In this document: in pieces, positions 8,869 to 17,921 of the stretch | Layout: every line of letters starts with the position of its first letter | How positions within the stretch are numbered: the first letter of the stretch is position 1 | NCBI GenBank assembly: GCA_030528055.1 | Contig: JAUMZQ010000010.1 | Location: forward strand, 33,442-97,441 | Reading direction: 5' to 3' | Length of the DNA stretch: 64,000 bases | From: Streptococcus sp. | Lineage (GTDB): Bacteria; Bacillota; Bacilli; Lactobacillales; Streptococcaceae | The notes under the pieces: generated by a model | The model's database searches: none | What the model was told of the DNA's origin: nothing | Seen by the model: the letters and a program-made list of their open reading frames with translations, nothing else | Made by a program: the position numbers and the translations under genes

Positions 8869-10692
8869 ATGGGACTGAATATGACTTTAGACCAATCAGA
8901 AGCTCAAGCAGAGAGCGTTAAAAGTGTCGTCAAAGTACAATCTGAGGGATACCAAGCTTTACAAGAAGCCATTCAAAATTTCACAAACGATACAGAGAGC
9001 TTAAAAGGAGAAGCTTACGATAATGCTAGATCTTATTACTTAGAAGTGCTATTGCCTCTTGCAAAAGGTGGGAAACTATATGCAGAAGCACTAGGCGAAG
9101 CCAGTGCAAAACTTCCTACAAATTATCAATCAGAAGTGGATACTAAAAGCTGGAGCGAAGAACAACTCCAACAATTGATCCAGCAAGAAGAAAATGCCAT
9201 CTCTCAATTAAATCCTATTAGACAATCTCTTAGCCTTTTAGATCGTGTCACTCAACCTAATTATGGCACTCAACAAAATACTATCCTACAGCAAAATAAC
9301 ATTTTACGACAAAACACTGACTCTCTCATCAGCACTCATACTGCAGCCAGAGATTTTTATGCAACTATTCTAACAAAGCTACAAACTTACAACACTAGCT
9401 CTAAAAGTTTGTTTGATGACTTGGAAAATATTGAACTTCAAATGTCTACCGGACTGACTCAAAGTCAAAATAGTTGGAATGCTGAGTCGGGAACCTTTAC
9501 TATCCCAGAAGATTTGAAGTGGGCAAGCTACCTATCTGCTTATGAAGCGACTAAAGACCTCAAGGCTAATAAAGAAGATAAGCAATTCATTAACAACATG
9601 ATGGCAGAGTATGGCTTTGATGTCACAACAGCTCAACAACTACTAACCATTAAAAAAGGAATTGATGCAAAATTTCCTAATTCCAGTCAAAAAGAAAAAG
9701 ACTATTTCTTTTTAAGAGTTATAGGTGCTGCAAGTTATGAAGACGACGACTTTGACAGAAACATGTGGAATCTAACAGCTGGTAACTTTAGACTGTTTTT
9801 TTCTTTAAAATTTCACGATATGAACTACCAATCAAAATCACTCTTAGATGTCTTTCAAGATCTTGGTTTGAGTAAACAAGAAGCCAAAGAACTCAACTAT
9901 AATCTTAGACTACAACATGAAATGGCGGGAGGAGAATATAAAACTACCAAGCAAATGTTAGAAGATAGAGTTGAGTTATACAACAATGCGAGAAGTACCT
10001 ACCAATCAGTCTACGGGACAACAAAAAGTTTTGATGATTTTTGGGATAGTAAATTAAAGGCTTACTCCAATCATGGTAAGGGAAATCCTGACTTCACCCA
10101 CCAGTCCATCACTATGGCAACTCATCTAAATCCATCTCCAGCTCAATTATCTGATGTTTATGGTGGAAGAGAGCATGTGAAAGACTTAGCTGGTTGGGAA
10201 GGGGACACTACTCGCAATGCCAATGATAGAGATCCTAGTATCGGTGAAGATGATTACAAGGCGGACTTGGATTCTGTCAACATTATTGGGCGAATGAAAA
10301 AAGGACAGTCTTACACAGAAGCTATGAATGCCTACTACCATGATGTAAACCAAGGAGAGTCTGTACGTGAGAAAGAATTTCTGAAAAATAAAGACTGGAA
10401 ACAGGTGAAAAGTACAATTTACGATAGCCTCGTTCCGAATGAAACCTACAGAGAAATTATGACCCCCTACTACAAAGATCTATTCCAAAAGAATTCTATT
10501 CAGGATAGAGATTTTATAAAAAATGAAGAGTGGAAGTATACGAAAAACGCTGTTTATGATGACATCCTTCCTGAAGATATAAAAAGAAAAAGAGCAAAAG
10601 CTGCCAAAAGCTATATTTTAGAGAAAATTCCAGTACAAGGAAAAAATATTGTACAATTTTTAGAACGCCTAGAAGCTGTGGCAGAGAAGTAG
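8869..10692 (+). CDS. LXG-domain type VII secreted toxin, TelC-like C-terminus
   Basis: 607-residue polymorphic toxin without signal peptide. Residues 1 to about 200 are a helical LXG domain (LKGEAYDNARSYY near residue 47 gives the LxG signature). A helical middle runs to about residue 400. From about residue 405 a separate toxin tip begins, with an aspartate-rich segment near residues 425-460 (DLAGWEGD, NDRDPSIGEDD, ADLDSV). That region and the adjacent TipC-like genes resemble TelC of S. intermedius, which attacks lipid II outside the membrane. The tip contains an internal duplication: residues about 484-527 and 531-572 share YYxD..Q..S, F.KN..W, K...YD and a final P. AGGAGG precedes the start. 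No secretion-machine genes are in the window, so export must rely on a distant T7SS locus. Confidence 0.88.
   Translation: MGLNMTLDQSEAQAESVKSVVKVQSEGYQALQEAIQNFTNDTESLKGEAYDNARSYYLEVLLPLAKGGKLYAEALGEASAKLPTNYQSEVDTKSWSEEQLQQLIQQEENAISQLNPIRQSLSLLDRVTQPNYGTQQNTILQQNNILRQNTDSLISTHTAARDFYATILTKLQTYNTSSKSLFDDLENIELQMSTGLTQSQNSWNAESGTFTIPEDLKWASYLSAYEATKDLKANKEDKQFINNMMAEYGFDVTTAQQLLTIKKGIDAKFPNSSQKEKDYFFLRVIGAASYEDDDFDRNMWNLTAGNFRLFFSLKFHDMNYQSKSLLDVFQDLGLSKQEAKELNYNLRLQHEMAGGEYKTTKQMLEDRVELYNNARSTYQSVYGTTKSFDDFWDSKLKAYSNHGKGNPDFTHQSITMATHLNPSPAQLSDVYGGREHVKDLAGWEGDTTRNANDRDPSIGEDDYKADLDSVNIIGRMKKGQSYTEAMNAYYHDVNQGESVREKEFLKNKDWKQVKSTIYDSLVPNETYREIMTPYYKDLFQKNSIQDRDFIKNEEWKYTKNAVYDDILPEDIKRKRAKAAKSYILEKIPVQGKNIVQFLERLEAVAEK
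10080..10411 (+). repeat. Toxin-tip repeat, copy 1 (inside the LXG gene)
   Basis: About 330 bp almost identical to 11353-11685, with only a few scattered substitutions near both ends. It encodes the start of the toxin tip from the QSITMATH region through the Asp-rich segment to KNKDWKQVK. The match drops sharply after 10411. Confidence 0.92.
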
Positions 10693-10702
10693 GAGGAAAC
10701 CC

Positions 10703-11344
10703 ATGAAAAAAAAGATGACAATCATGATACTCATTGCTAGTGGCCTCCTGATGCTTGCTTTTGCACTACCAATCAGTATCTATTACATCAACCTGCGACC
10801 CGAACCACGAAATATTTTCGATGAAATCTACTTAGAAACTGAAAAAACCTATCGAAGTAACAATATTCTGGGAAATATTGATGGGTTTGATATTAAAGGT
10901 TCTTGGTCAAATGATAATGAATATTCGAGATATAGTCCATTTGGAAACTACGTTAAAAAAAGTATACCTAACGACTATTCAGAAGTTGGAATGAGCTTCT
11001 ATTTTGAATCAAAAGACAAAAACTCATCAATATATTTTGATAAAAAAATTAATTCAAATACAACATTATCTATATGGAGTAAATATAATTTCAGAGATAA
11101 AACTTTATCTAAAACTATTTGGCTCTCACTTAAAGAGAATGGAACAGAAAAACACACTAATGATGAATCCCAAGTCAAAGCATACTTACAAAAGTACGGT
11201 ATCACGGCAGATGACCTAGACCGTTATTATGATGAGATTGTGAATAAAAAGGTACTACCAGACTGGTGTTCCATTTATGATAGTAAATTCTCTCCAAGCA
11301 ACTATGGAGACATCACCATTAAAACTCAATGGAAAGATTGGTAG
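10703..11344 (+). CDS. TipC-like immunity protein, copy 1
   Basis: 213 residues with one N-terminal hydrophobic anchor (about residues 5-29, IMILIASGLLMLAFALPISI), then a soluble domain facing outside. Such anchoring suits immunity to a toxin acting on the outer membrane face. It starts 10 bp after the toxin stop behind AGGAGGAAACCC, so it is the likely cognate antidote. The N-terminal block (NIFDEIYLETEKTY) and C-terminal block (about residues 155-213, ending KTQWKDW) are nearly the same in all four paralogues, while the core (about 60-150) differs strongly. The family call rests on resemblance to TipC and on context. Confidence 0.82.
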   Translation: MKKKMTIMILIASGLLMLAFALPISIYYINLRPEPRNIFDEIYLETEKTYRSNNILGNIDGFDIKGSWSNDNEYSRYSPFGNYVKKSIPNDYSEVGMSFYFESKDKNSSIYFDKKINSNTTLSIWSKYNFRDKTLSKTIWLSLKENGTEKHTNDESQVKAYLQKYGITADDLDRYYDEIVNKKVLPDWCSIYDSKFSPSNYGDITIKTQWKDW

Positions 11345-11352
11345 ACATTTGA

Positions 11353-11685
11353 GGAAATCCAGACTTCACCCATCAATCCATCACTATGGCAACCCATCTA
11401 AATCCATCTCCAGCTCAATTATCTGATGTTTATGGTGGAAGAGAGCATGTGAAAGACTTAGCTGGTTGGGAAGGGGACACTACTCGCAATGCCAATGATA
11501 GAGATCCTAGTATCGGTGAAGATGATTACAAGGCGGACTTGGATTCTGTCAACATTATTGGGCGAATGAAAAAAGGACAGTCTTACACAGAAGCTATGAA
11601 TGCCTACTACCATGATGTAAACCAAGGAGAGTCTGTACGTGAGAAAGAATTTCTGAAAAATAAAGATTGGAAACAGGTGAAAAAC
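11353..11685 (+). repeat. Toxin-tip repeat, copy 2 (orphan cassette)
   Basis: Direct repeat of 10080-10411 in the same orientation. The pair of direct repeats, with the first immunity gene between them, could recombine to delete that gene and swap the toxin end. Confidence 0.92.
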
Positions 11686-11832
11686 ACAATCTATGCCAGT
11701 CTCGCTCCTGATATGGAAACATTTTTACAGGGGGATAAGGCTATGAAAGCATATATCATTAAAAAATATAAAGAACAAGGCAAAAATATTGTACAATTTT
11801 TAGAACGTTTAGAAGCTGCGGCAGAGAAGTAG
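11353..11832 (+). pseudogene. Orphan toxin-tip cassette (no LXG domain)
   Basis: Copy of the toxin C-terminus lying after the first immunity gene. Homology to the full gene begins at 11353, in frame through a point with no start codon. The first ATG (11386) has no Shine-Dalgarno, so it is probably silent or poorly translated. The first 330 bp are nearly identical to the tip of the full toxin. It then lacks the second internal repeat and ends with its own variant (DMETFLQGDKAMKAY) before rejoining the shared NIVQFLERLEA end. Open length from 11386 is 148 residues. Without LXG it cannot be exported alone. It looks like a recombination donor or displaced tip, as known for orphan tips of Rhs, CDI and LXG systems. 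Confidence 0.85.
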
Positions 11833-11842
11833 GAGGAAGCCC

Positions 11843-12484
11843 ATGAAAAAAAAGAGGACAATCATAATACTCATTGCTAGTAGCCTCCTAATACTTGCTT
11901 TTACGTTACCAATCAGTATCTATTACATCAACCTGCGTCCCGATCCACGAAATATTTTTGATGAAATCTACTTAGAAACTGAAAAAACCTATCGGAATAA
12001 TAATATTTTAAAAAACATTAAAGGTCTTGATATTAAAGGATATTGGCCAGATGATAGCGAATATTTAAAAAATATACCACATGGAAGTTACAAAGAACAT
12101 TATTACTCAGATGGGTATAATAATATTGCACTAGGTTTCGATTTTACTAATTCTGAACAAACTAGTTATATACGTTTTGATAAACATATAGATACGCTTA
12201 TAAGAATTAGAATACGAGCAAAATATAATTATTTGGAAAAAAAATTACAAAAATCTATTAAAATTATTCTAGAAAAGGGTGGTTCTGACGACTATATTGA
12301 GGAGGAATCCCAAGTCAAAGCCTATTTACAAAAGTATGATATCACAACAGATGACCTAGACCACTACTATGATGAAATTGTGAATAAAAAGGTACTACCA
12401 GACTGGTGTTCCATTTATGACAGTAAATTCTCACCAAACAACTATGGAGATATTATCATTAAAACTCAATGGAAAGATTGGTAA
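11843..12484 (+). CDS. TipC-like immunity protein, copy 2
   Basis: 213 residues, same plan as copy 1: N-terminal anchor, NIFDEIYLETEKTY block, variable core, and conserved end SQVKAYLQKYDITTDDLD to KTQWKDW. It begins 10 bp after the orphan tip stop behind AGGAGGAAGCCC, mirroring the toxin/copy 1 junction. This pairing suggests orphan tip plus copy 2 moved as one cassette. The core differs from copy 1 (for example YWPDDSEYLKNIPHG), which fits specificity for a different tip variant. Confidence 0.8.
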   Translation: MKKKRTIIILIASSLLILAFTLPISIYYINLRPDPRNIFDEIYLETEKTYRNNNILKNIKGLDIKGYWPDDSEYLKNIPHGSYKEHYYSDGYNNIALGFDFTNSEQTSYIRFDKHIDTLIRIRIRAKYNYLEKKLQKSIKIILEKGGSDDYIEEESQVKAYLQKYDITTDDLDHYYDEIVNKKVLPDWCSIYDSKFSPNNYGDIIIKTQWKDW

Positions 12485-12506
12485 ATGTTTGAGGAAATCA
12501 AAATTT

Positions 12507-13135
12507 ATGAAAAAAAAGATGACAATCATGATACTCATTGCTAGTAGTCTTCTGATACTTGCTTTTGCACTACCAATCAGTATCTATTACATCAACCTGC
12601 GTCCCGATCCACGAAATATTTTTGATGAAATCTACTTAGAGACCGAAAAAACCTATCGAAGTAACAATATTCTGGGAAATATTGATGGGTTCGATATTGA
12701 AGGTTCTTGGCCAAATGATAAGCCCGATATTGCAAAACACCACATGGAATCTATAATACCAAAAATATCTCTGATAATTATTCCAAAGTAAGAATTGGAT
12801 TTAACTTTGAACAAAATAGACAAATCGCTTCAATATCATTAGAAAAAACTCTTGATTCAAATACTATTTTGTCGGTATGGAGTATGTATCACTTCAAAGA
12901 TAAAACTTTGGAGAAAACTGTAGGAATTGTGTTGGGATCAGATCTTATTGAAGATGAAACCAAAGTCAAAGCCTATTTACAAAAATATGGTATCACGGCA
13001 GATGATTTAGACCGCTACTATGATGAGATTGTGAATAAAAAGGTACTACCAGACTGGTGTTCCATTTATGATAGTAAATTCTCTCCAAGCAACTATGGAG
13101 ACATCACCATTAAAACTCAATGGAAAGATTGGTAG
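12507..13135 (+). pseudogene. TipC-like immunity gene, copy 3, frameshifted
   Basis: Starts like the other copies (ATG at 12507, GAGGAAATC upstream), but the frame ends at 12791 after 94 codons. Comparison with copy 4 shows one A missing from an A run at 12734-12737: the reading GATATTGCAAAA is followed by CACC where ACACC is expected. Adding one base restores TPHGIYN and an open frame through to KTQWKDW at 13135. The rest is intact, so the lesion is recent, an error, or a slippage switch. As read, only the anchor and a short piece would be made. No toxin tip precedes it. Confidence 0.85.
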
Positions 13136-13157
13136 ACATTTGAGGAAATCAAAATTT

Positions 13158-13799
13158 ATGAAAAAAAAGAAGACAATCATAATACTCATTGCCAGTGGCC
13201 TCGTGATGCTTGCTTTTGCACTACCAATCAGTATCTATTACATCAACCTACGTCCCGAACCACGAAATATTTTTGATGAAATCTACTTAGAGACCGAAAA
13301 AACTTATCGGAATGATAATATTTTAAAAAACATTAAAGATCTTGATATTAAAGGATATTGGCCAGATGATGATCCCAATATCGCACAAACACCATTTGGA
13401 GTCTATAATGATAAAAAAATTCCTAATGATTATAATAATGTTTCTATTGATTTCAATTTCAAAAAAAAATATAGTACAATGTTAATTTCTTTTGAGAAAG
13501 GAATAGATTTAAATACAAAAATTTGGATTTTAATTAAATATAATTTAAAAATTAAAACAATTACAAAGACTGCTCAAATTATTTTAAAGAAAGATGATTC
13601 TACAACTTATATTGACAAAGAATCCCAAGTCAAAGCATACTTACAAAAGTATGATATCACAACAGATGACCTAGACCACTACTACAATGAAATTGTGAAT
13701 AAAAAGGTACTACCAGACTGGTGTTCCATTTATGATAGTAAATTCTCTCCAAGCAACTATGGAGACATCACCATTAAAACTCAATGGAAAGATTGGTAA
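13158..13799 (+). CDS. TipC-like immunity protein, copy 4
   Basis: 213 residues with N-terminal anchor (IIILIASGLVMLAFALPI) and the shared first and last blocks. The core differs again and is notably AT- and Lys-rich. The true start is 13158, behind GAGGAAATC; the frame is open 30 codons further upstream inside copy 3. It follows a conserved junction sequence (ACATTTGAGGAAATCAA) also seen before copy 3 and, altered, before the orphan tip. It has no adjacent toxin, so it may protect against toxins of other strains. It is the last gene before a terminator. Confidence 0.8.
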   Translation: MKKKKTIIILIASGLVMLAFALPISIYYINLRPEPRNIFDEIYLETEKTYRNDNILKNIKDLDIKGYWPDDDPNIAQTPFGVYNDKKIPNDYNNVSIDFNFKKKYSTMLISFEKGIDLNTKIWILIKYNLKIKTITKTAQIILKKDDSTTYIDKESQVKAYLQKYDITTDDLDHYYNEIVNKKVLPDWCSIYDSKFSPSNYGDITIKTQWKDW

Positions 13800-13854
13800 G
13801 AGTTGCTACTATCAAAAGTGGATAAGATATAGCTATAATTGAATGTATTATAAA

Positions 13855-13911
13855 TAAAAAACGACCATCAAGGCTAGATGAATCGTCTAACTTTGAGGGT
13901 TCGTTTTTTAT
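13855..13911. terminator. Bidirectional terminator between immunity array and pbp2a
   Basis: Long hairpin with A run on the left (AAAAAACGA) and T run on the right (TCGTTTTTT). It has an inner stem TCAAGGCTAGA/TCTAACTTTGA with two mismatches. It serves the convergent immunity array (+) and pbp2a (-). Confidence 0.8.
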
Positions 13912-13969
13912 AATGTATAAAGACCAACTCTTTATCTTACAACAAAGCTGTGTCTGTATCATTCAAATT

Positions 13970-16195
13970 TTACTGGAACCAGCCTGTAACAGTGTCCCAT
14001 AAATTTTTGGCTTTTTCACCAATCTTCGCATCATCGATTGCTTTCTTGGCTTCATCTACTAGATTTTGTGCCTTATCTTGAACATCTTTCAAGAAATCAT
14101 TATTTTCTTCGGTATCTGTCGTTTCTTCAGTTCCATAGGTATCAACTGGCGAAATACCATTTTGAGCATAAGTGTTTTTCTCTCCAGAAAACTTGGTACC
14201 CTCCGTATAAGGCAATACACTATTGGCAACATTTCGAAATACTGCCGAAGCTTCATTCGCACTGGTACCCGTCAAGTAGTGAGTTTCATCCGTTTTTGGA
14301 AATCCTAACCATTGACTAATCACAACATCTGGTGTATAACCAATTACCCACTGATCCCCTGATAAATCTGGGTTAAAAGAAGTTTCTGTTGTTCCTGTTT
14401 TACCAGCCATAGTATACCCATACGGTGCGGCGTATATTCCTGTACCATTAGAAAATGTTCCTAGCATCATACTAGTCATTTTTTCTGTTGCGGAGTGACT
14501 AAGGACACGAGTTGATGTTTGACGATGTGTCTTAACAACCTGACCACTAGCATTTTCGATTTTCGTGATAAGGTGAGCATCATTCATAACACCGTCATTG
14601 GCAAAAGTTGAGTAAGCTTGAGCCATTTGAAGTGGATTTGTGGTAACACCACTTCCTAGAGCAACTCCCAATGTTTTATCCACTTTATCCATATTAAGCC
14701 CAAATTTTTTACCATATTCAAAAGACTTATTAATTCCCAGTTCATTTACCGTTGAAACCGCAGGAATATTGAGCGATTCTGCCAGTGCTTGATACATAGG
14801 AACTGTAGGACTTGATTGGATATTTCCATAGTTATTTACAGTGTAGTCTCCGTAGACTGTGGTACTATTGTCCAACTCTTTTTCTGTGGACCAACCTCCC
14901 ACGATTGCAGGACTATATACTACCAATGGTTTAATCGTTGACCCTGGACTACGAGAAGACTGAGTTGCATAGTTAAAACTTCTAAATGCTGATTCTTCAT
15001 CACTATTGATACGTCCAACTAGCGCTCTGACGCCACCTGTTTTTGGATCTAGAGCGACGCTCCCAGACTCCGCTCTTGTGCCATCTTCTGCTAGAGGAAA
15101 GAGCTCATCATTATCATAAATCACTTGCATGCTTGCTTGGTAATTTTGATCCAGTTCTGTATAGATGTGATAACCATTGTTCACAATCTCTTCCTCGGTC
15201 AATCCATAATCTTTGATAGCTTCATTGATGACCGCGTCAAAGTAGGATGGATAACGATAGTCTCCTGTTTTCCCTTCGTAAGCATCCACTAGTTGCCCAC
15301 CAATACCAACCGTAGCAGACTGATCTGCTGTTTCTTGACTGATGTAGCCTGCAGCAACCATGTTTTGTAAGACCGTGTCTCGTCTAGCAGTTGCATTTTC
15401 AATAGAGTAAAGTGGATTATAGATTTCTGGTCCTTTCAACATCCCAGCTAATACTGCTGATTGGTCTAGGCTCAACTGACTTGCTGAAACACCAAAATAT
15501 TTTTTAGATGCGTCCTCAACTCCCCAAACACCATTCCCAAAGTAGGAATTGTTCAGATACATTGTCAGGATCTCTTTTTTACTATATTTTTTGTTAATTT
15601 CAAGAGCTAAAAAGAATTCCTTGGCTTTTCTTTCAATCGTTTGATCTTGAGATAGATAAGAATTTTTTGCTAATTGCTGGGTAATGGTTGACCCACCGCC
15701 TGAACGACCGGCTGTTATAATCGCTAAAATAAAGCGACCGTAGTTAATTCCTCCGTTTTTATAAAAAGTTCGGTCCTCTGTCGCAATCACAGCATTTTGC
15801 AAATCTTGACTAATTTCAGACAGTTCTACATAGGTTCCCTTTTGTCCTGTCAGACTACCCGCTTCTTTATTGTCTTTATCATAAATCAAGGTAGTAGCTT
15901 TCAAGGCATTTTGTAAATCTTTAACATTAGTCGTTTTGGCAACATAAAAGAGATAACCACCCGTAAACAGTCCAAAAGCCAAACCCAAAATTAAGATAAT
16001 TTTAGTGAGATGGAACTTTCTCCAAAAACGACGAATGGGATGTTGAGAAAGTGGTTTTTTCCGCTTTTTTTCGGAACGGCTAAAACTAGGCTCCACTTCT
16101 TTATCCAATTCCACTTTTTCTGCAACACCCTTTTTTACATTGTCTGTTTTAAAATAATTAATCAAGGTTTCAAATAAATCATTTAATTTCTTCAT
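13970..16195 (-). CDS. pbp2a: Bifunctional class A penicillin-binding protein PBP2a
   Basis: 741-residue peptidoglycan synthase anchored by one helix (about residues 65-87). The N-terminal glycosyltransferase has motif ATEDRTFYKNGGINYGR, the GGSTITQQLAKN box and the RKAKEFFLALE motif. The transpeptidase has the serine motif STIK (in SPGSTIKPL), SLN (AESLNIPA) and KTGT (MAGKTGTTE). The sequence follows pneumococcal PBP2a closely along its length, including the LTKIILILGL anchor and the C-terminal AKNLWDTVTGWF helix. Monocistronic by position. Gene symbol by similarity recalled from pneumococcus. Confidence 0.95.
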   Translation of the reverse strand: MKKLNDLFETLINYFKTDNVKKGVAEKVELDKEVEPSFSRSEKKRKKPLSQHPIRRFWRKFHLTKIILILGLAFGLFTGGYLFYVAKTTNVKDLQNALKATTLIYDKDNKEAGSLTGQKGTYVELSEISQDLQNAVIATEDRTFYKNGGINYGRFILAIITAGRSGGGSTITQQLAKNSYLSQDQTIERKAKEFFLALEINKKYSKKEILTMYLNNSYFGNGVWGVEDASKKYFGVSASQLSLDQSAVLAGMLKGPEIYNPLYSIENATARRDTVLQNMVAAGYISQETADQSATVGIGGQLVDAYEGKTGDYRYPSYFDAVINEAIKDYGLTEEEIVNNGYHIYTELDQNYQASMQVIYDNDELFPLAEDGTRAESGSVALDPKTGGVRALVGRINSDEESAFRSFNYATQSSRSPGSTIKPLVVYSPAIVGGWSTEKELDNSTTVYGDYTVNNYGNIQSSPTVPMYQALAESLNIPAVSTVNELGINKSFEYGKKFGLNMDKVDKTLGVALGSGVTTNPLQMAQAYSTFANDGVMNDAHLITKIENASGQVVKTHRQTSTRVLSHSATEKMTSMMLGTFSNGTGIYAAPYGYTMAGKTGTTETSFNPDLSGDQWVIGYTPDVVISQWLGFPKTDETHYLTGTSANEASAVFRNVANSVLPYTEGTKFSGEKNTYAQNGISPVDTYGTEETTDTEENNDFLKDVQDKAQNLVDEAKKAIDDAKIGEKAKNLWDTVTGWFQ

Positions 16196-16421
16196 AAGGT
16201 CATTTTATCACCTTCTTTATGACTAGACAAGAAACTACCTTCCTTATGCTCATATTTTTAGTTTTTTTTAAGAAAAAGACTTATTCATCCATCAGTCTTT
16301 GTGGAACTCATTACAATCATTCAATTATTCTTGAATAGCAAAAACCACAATACTTATTCAACTTGATAATAATCAAGATAGAGATGTGCTACGGTTTTTT
16401 AATCAATAAAATACTTCTTTG
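16196..16421. other. Spacer between pbp2a and hisS with hairpins
   Basis: No coding potential seen. It holds two weak minus-strand hairpins with T-rich tails that could end hisS transcription: AAAGACT paired with AGTCTTT (about 16274-16299), and AAAAACC paired with GGTTTTTT (about 16338-16400). The pbp2a promoter must also lie here but is not distinct. Confidence 0.5.
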
Positions 16422-17702
16422 TTAAAATCCTAATTTTTGGAATACTTCCTTAAAATGAACCTGTAAGTCATCTAAACTACTAGTTAATTCTGCGCGTGTT
16501 TGATTGTTCTTAATAGTAATTTGATTTTTCTCAATTTCATCTTCCCCAAGAGTCAGAAGTGTCTTCGCTCGAAAACTATCTGCCGACTTAAACTGAGCTT
16601 TTAACTTGCGATTGAGATAGTCTCTTTCAGCAGAAAATCCTTGAGCACGTAAAGATTGAACCAGTTCCAAAGCTTTGCTATTAGCATTTTCGCTCAAAAC
16701 AGCAATGTAAACATCTAAACTCTCTTCGACTGGAAGAGGCACTCCTTGTTTTTCTAAAACAAGTAACAGACGCTCTAGCCCCATACCAAAGCCAAAACCT
16801 GCCGTTTCAGGGCCGTCAAAGTAAGAAACCAAGCCATCATAACGTCCACCAGCACAAATAGTCAGCTCATTTTCTTCTACTTTTGTAACAAATTCAAAAA
16901 TAGTGTGATTGTAATAATCCAAACCACGGACCATATTGGTATCAATAATGTAAGGAATTTCCAATGTTTCCAGCATCTGACGAACCGAATCAAAGTGTGC
17001 TTGGCTTTCTTCATCTAGATAGTCCAAAATAGAGGGAGCCTGCTGAACAGCTAGTTTGTCCTCTGGCTCTTTACTATCCAAAACACGAAGAGGATTTTCG
17101 TCTAAACGACGTTGGCTATCCTTTGAAAGACTTTCTTTCATCGGTGTTAGATAATCAATCAGTGCTTGTCGGTAAGCTGCTCGACTTGCTGGGCTTCCTA
17201 AAGTATTCAGATGAAGTGTCACTTGAGTGATACCAATCTCTTTGAATAACTGATAAGCCATAGCAATGGTTTCTACATCGGTAGCAGGATTGCTTGAACC
17301 AAAACATTCTACTCCAATTTGATGAAACTCTCGCAAACGACCTGTTTGAGGACGTTCATAGCGAAACATCGGTCCCATATAGTATAATTTTACTGGTTTT
17401 TGAACTTCTGGTGCAAACAGTTTGTTTTCCACATAAGACCGTACCACAGGAGCAGTTCCTTCGGGTCTTAATGTAATATGCCGTTCACCCTTATCATAAA
17501 AATCATACATTTCCTTAGTCACAATATCCGTTGTATCGCCTACAGAACGACTGATAACCTCATAATGTTCAAAAATAGGCGTGCGAATTTCAGAATAATG
17601 GTACGTTTTAAAAATTTTACGAGCAAATTCTTCAACATATTGCCATTTCCCTGATTCTGAAGGGAGGATATCTTGTGTCCCTTTCGGTTTTTGTAATTTC
17701 AT
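16422..17702 (-). CDS. hisS: Histidyl-tRNA synthetase
   Basis: Class II aminoacyl-tRNA synthetase that charges tRNA-His. The start is 17702 ([14 protein letters not shown], behind AAGGAG), giving 426 residues; the frame opens seven codons earlier with no ribosome site. Motif 2 is [17 protein letters not shown]. The histidine-binding loop is [12 protein letters not shown], motif 3 lies in [13 protein letters not shown], and an anticodon-binding domain is at the C-terminus. Normal length. Confidence 0.97.
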   Translation of the reverse strand: MKLQKPKGTQDILPSESGKWQYVEEFARKIFKTYHYSEIRTPIFEHYEVISRSVGDTTDIVTKEMYDFYDKGERHITLRPEGTAPVVRSYVENKLFAPEVQKPVKLYYMGPMFRYERPQTGRLREFHQIGVECFGSSNPATDVETIAMAYQLFKEIGITQVTLHLNTLGSPASRAAYRQALIDYLTPMKESLSKDSQRRLDENPLRVLDSKEPEDKLAVQQAPSILDYLDEESQAHFDSVRQMLETLEIPYIIDTNMVRGLDYYNHTIFEFVTKVEENELTICAGGRYDGLVSYFDGPETAGFGFGMGLERLLLVLEKQGVPLPVEESLDVYIAVLSENANSKALELVQSLRAQGFSAERDYLNRKLKAQFKSADSFRAKTLLTLGEDEIEKNQITIKNNQTRAELTSSLDDLQVHFKEVFQKLGF

Positions 17703-17921
17703 GTGGTCTCCTTCATCGTTCAATATTTGACAAATAGAATAATAATTTACCCATTATTCTATCATAATTAAGGCTATTTTAACAGTAAAAGCAGAAAATT
17801 TCCCTGTTTGCCAAACTCTTTTTAGAACAGATAGAAAATAAATTTTTATTACATTAAAAATCTTGAAAAAAAGGCGAATTTGTGAGAAAATAAAGCGACT
17901 AATAAGATAGGAGGAAAGGGT

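Noticed and set aside
17703-17921. Possible T-box leader before hisS
   Set aside because: The leader from any plausible promoter is too short and no T-box bulge sequence or terminator/antiterminator pair was seen.
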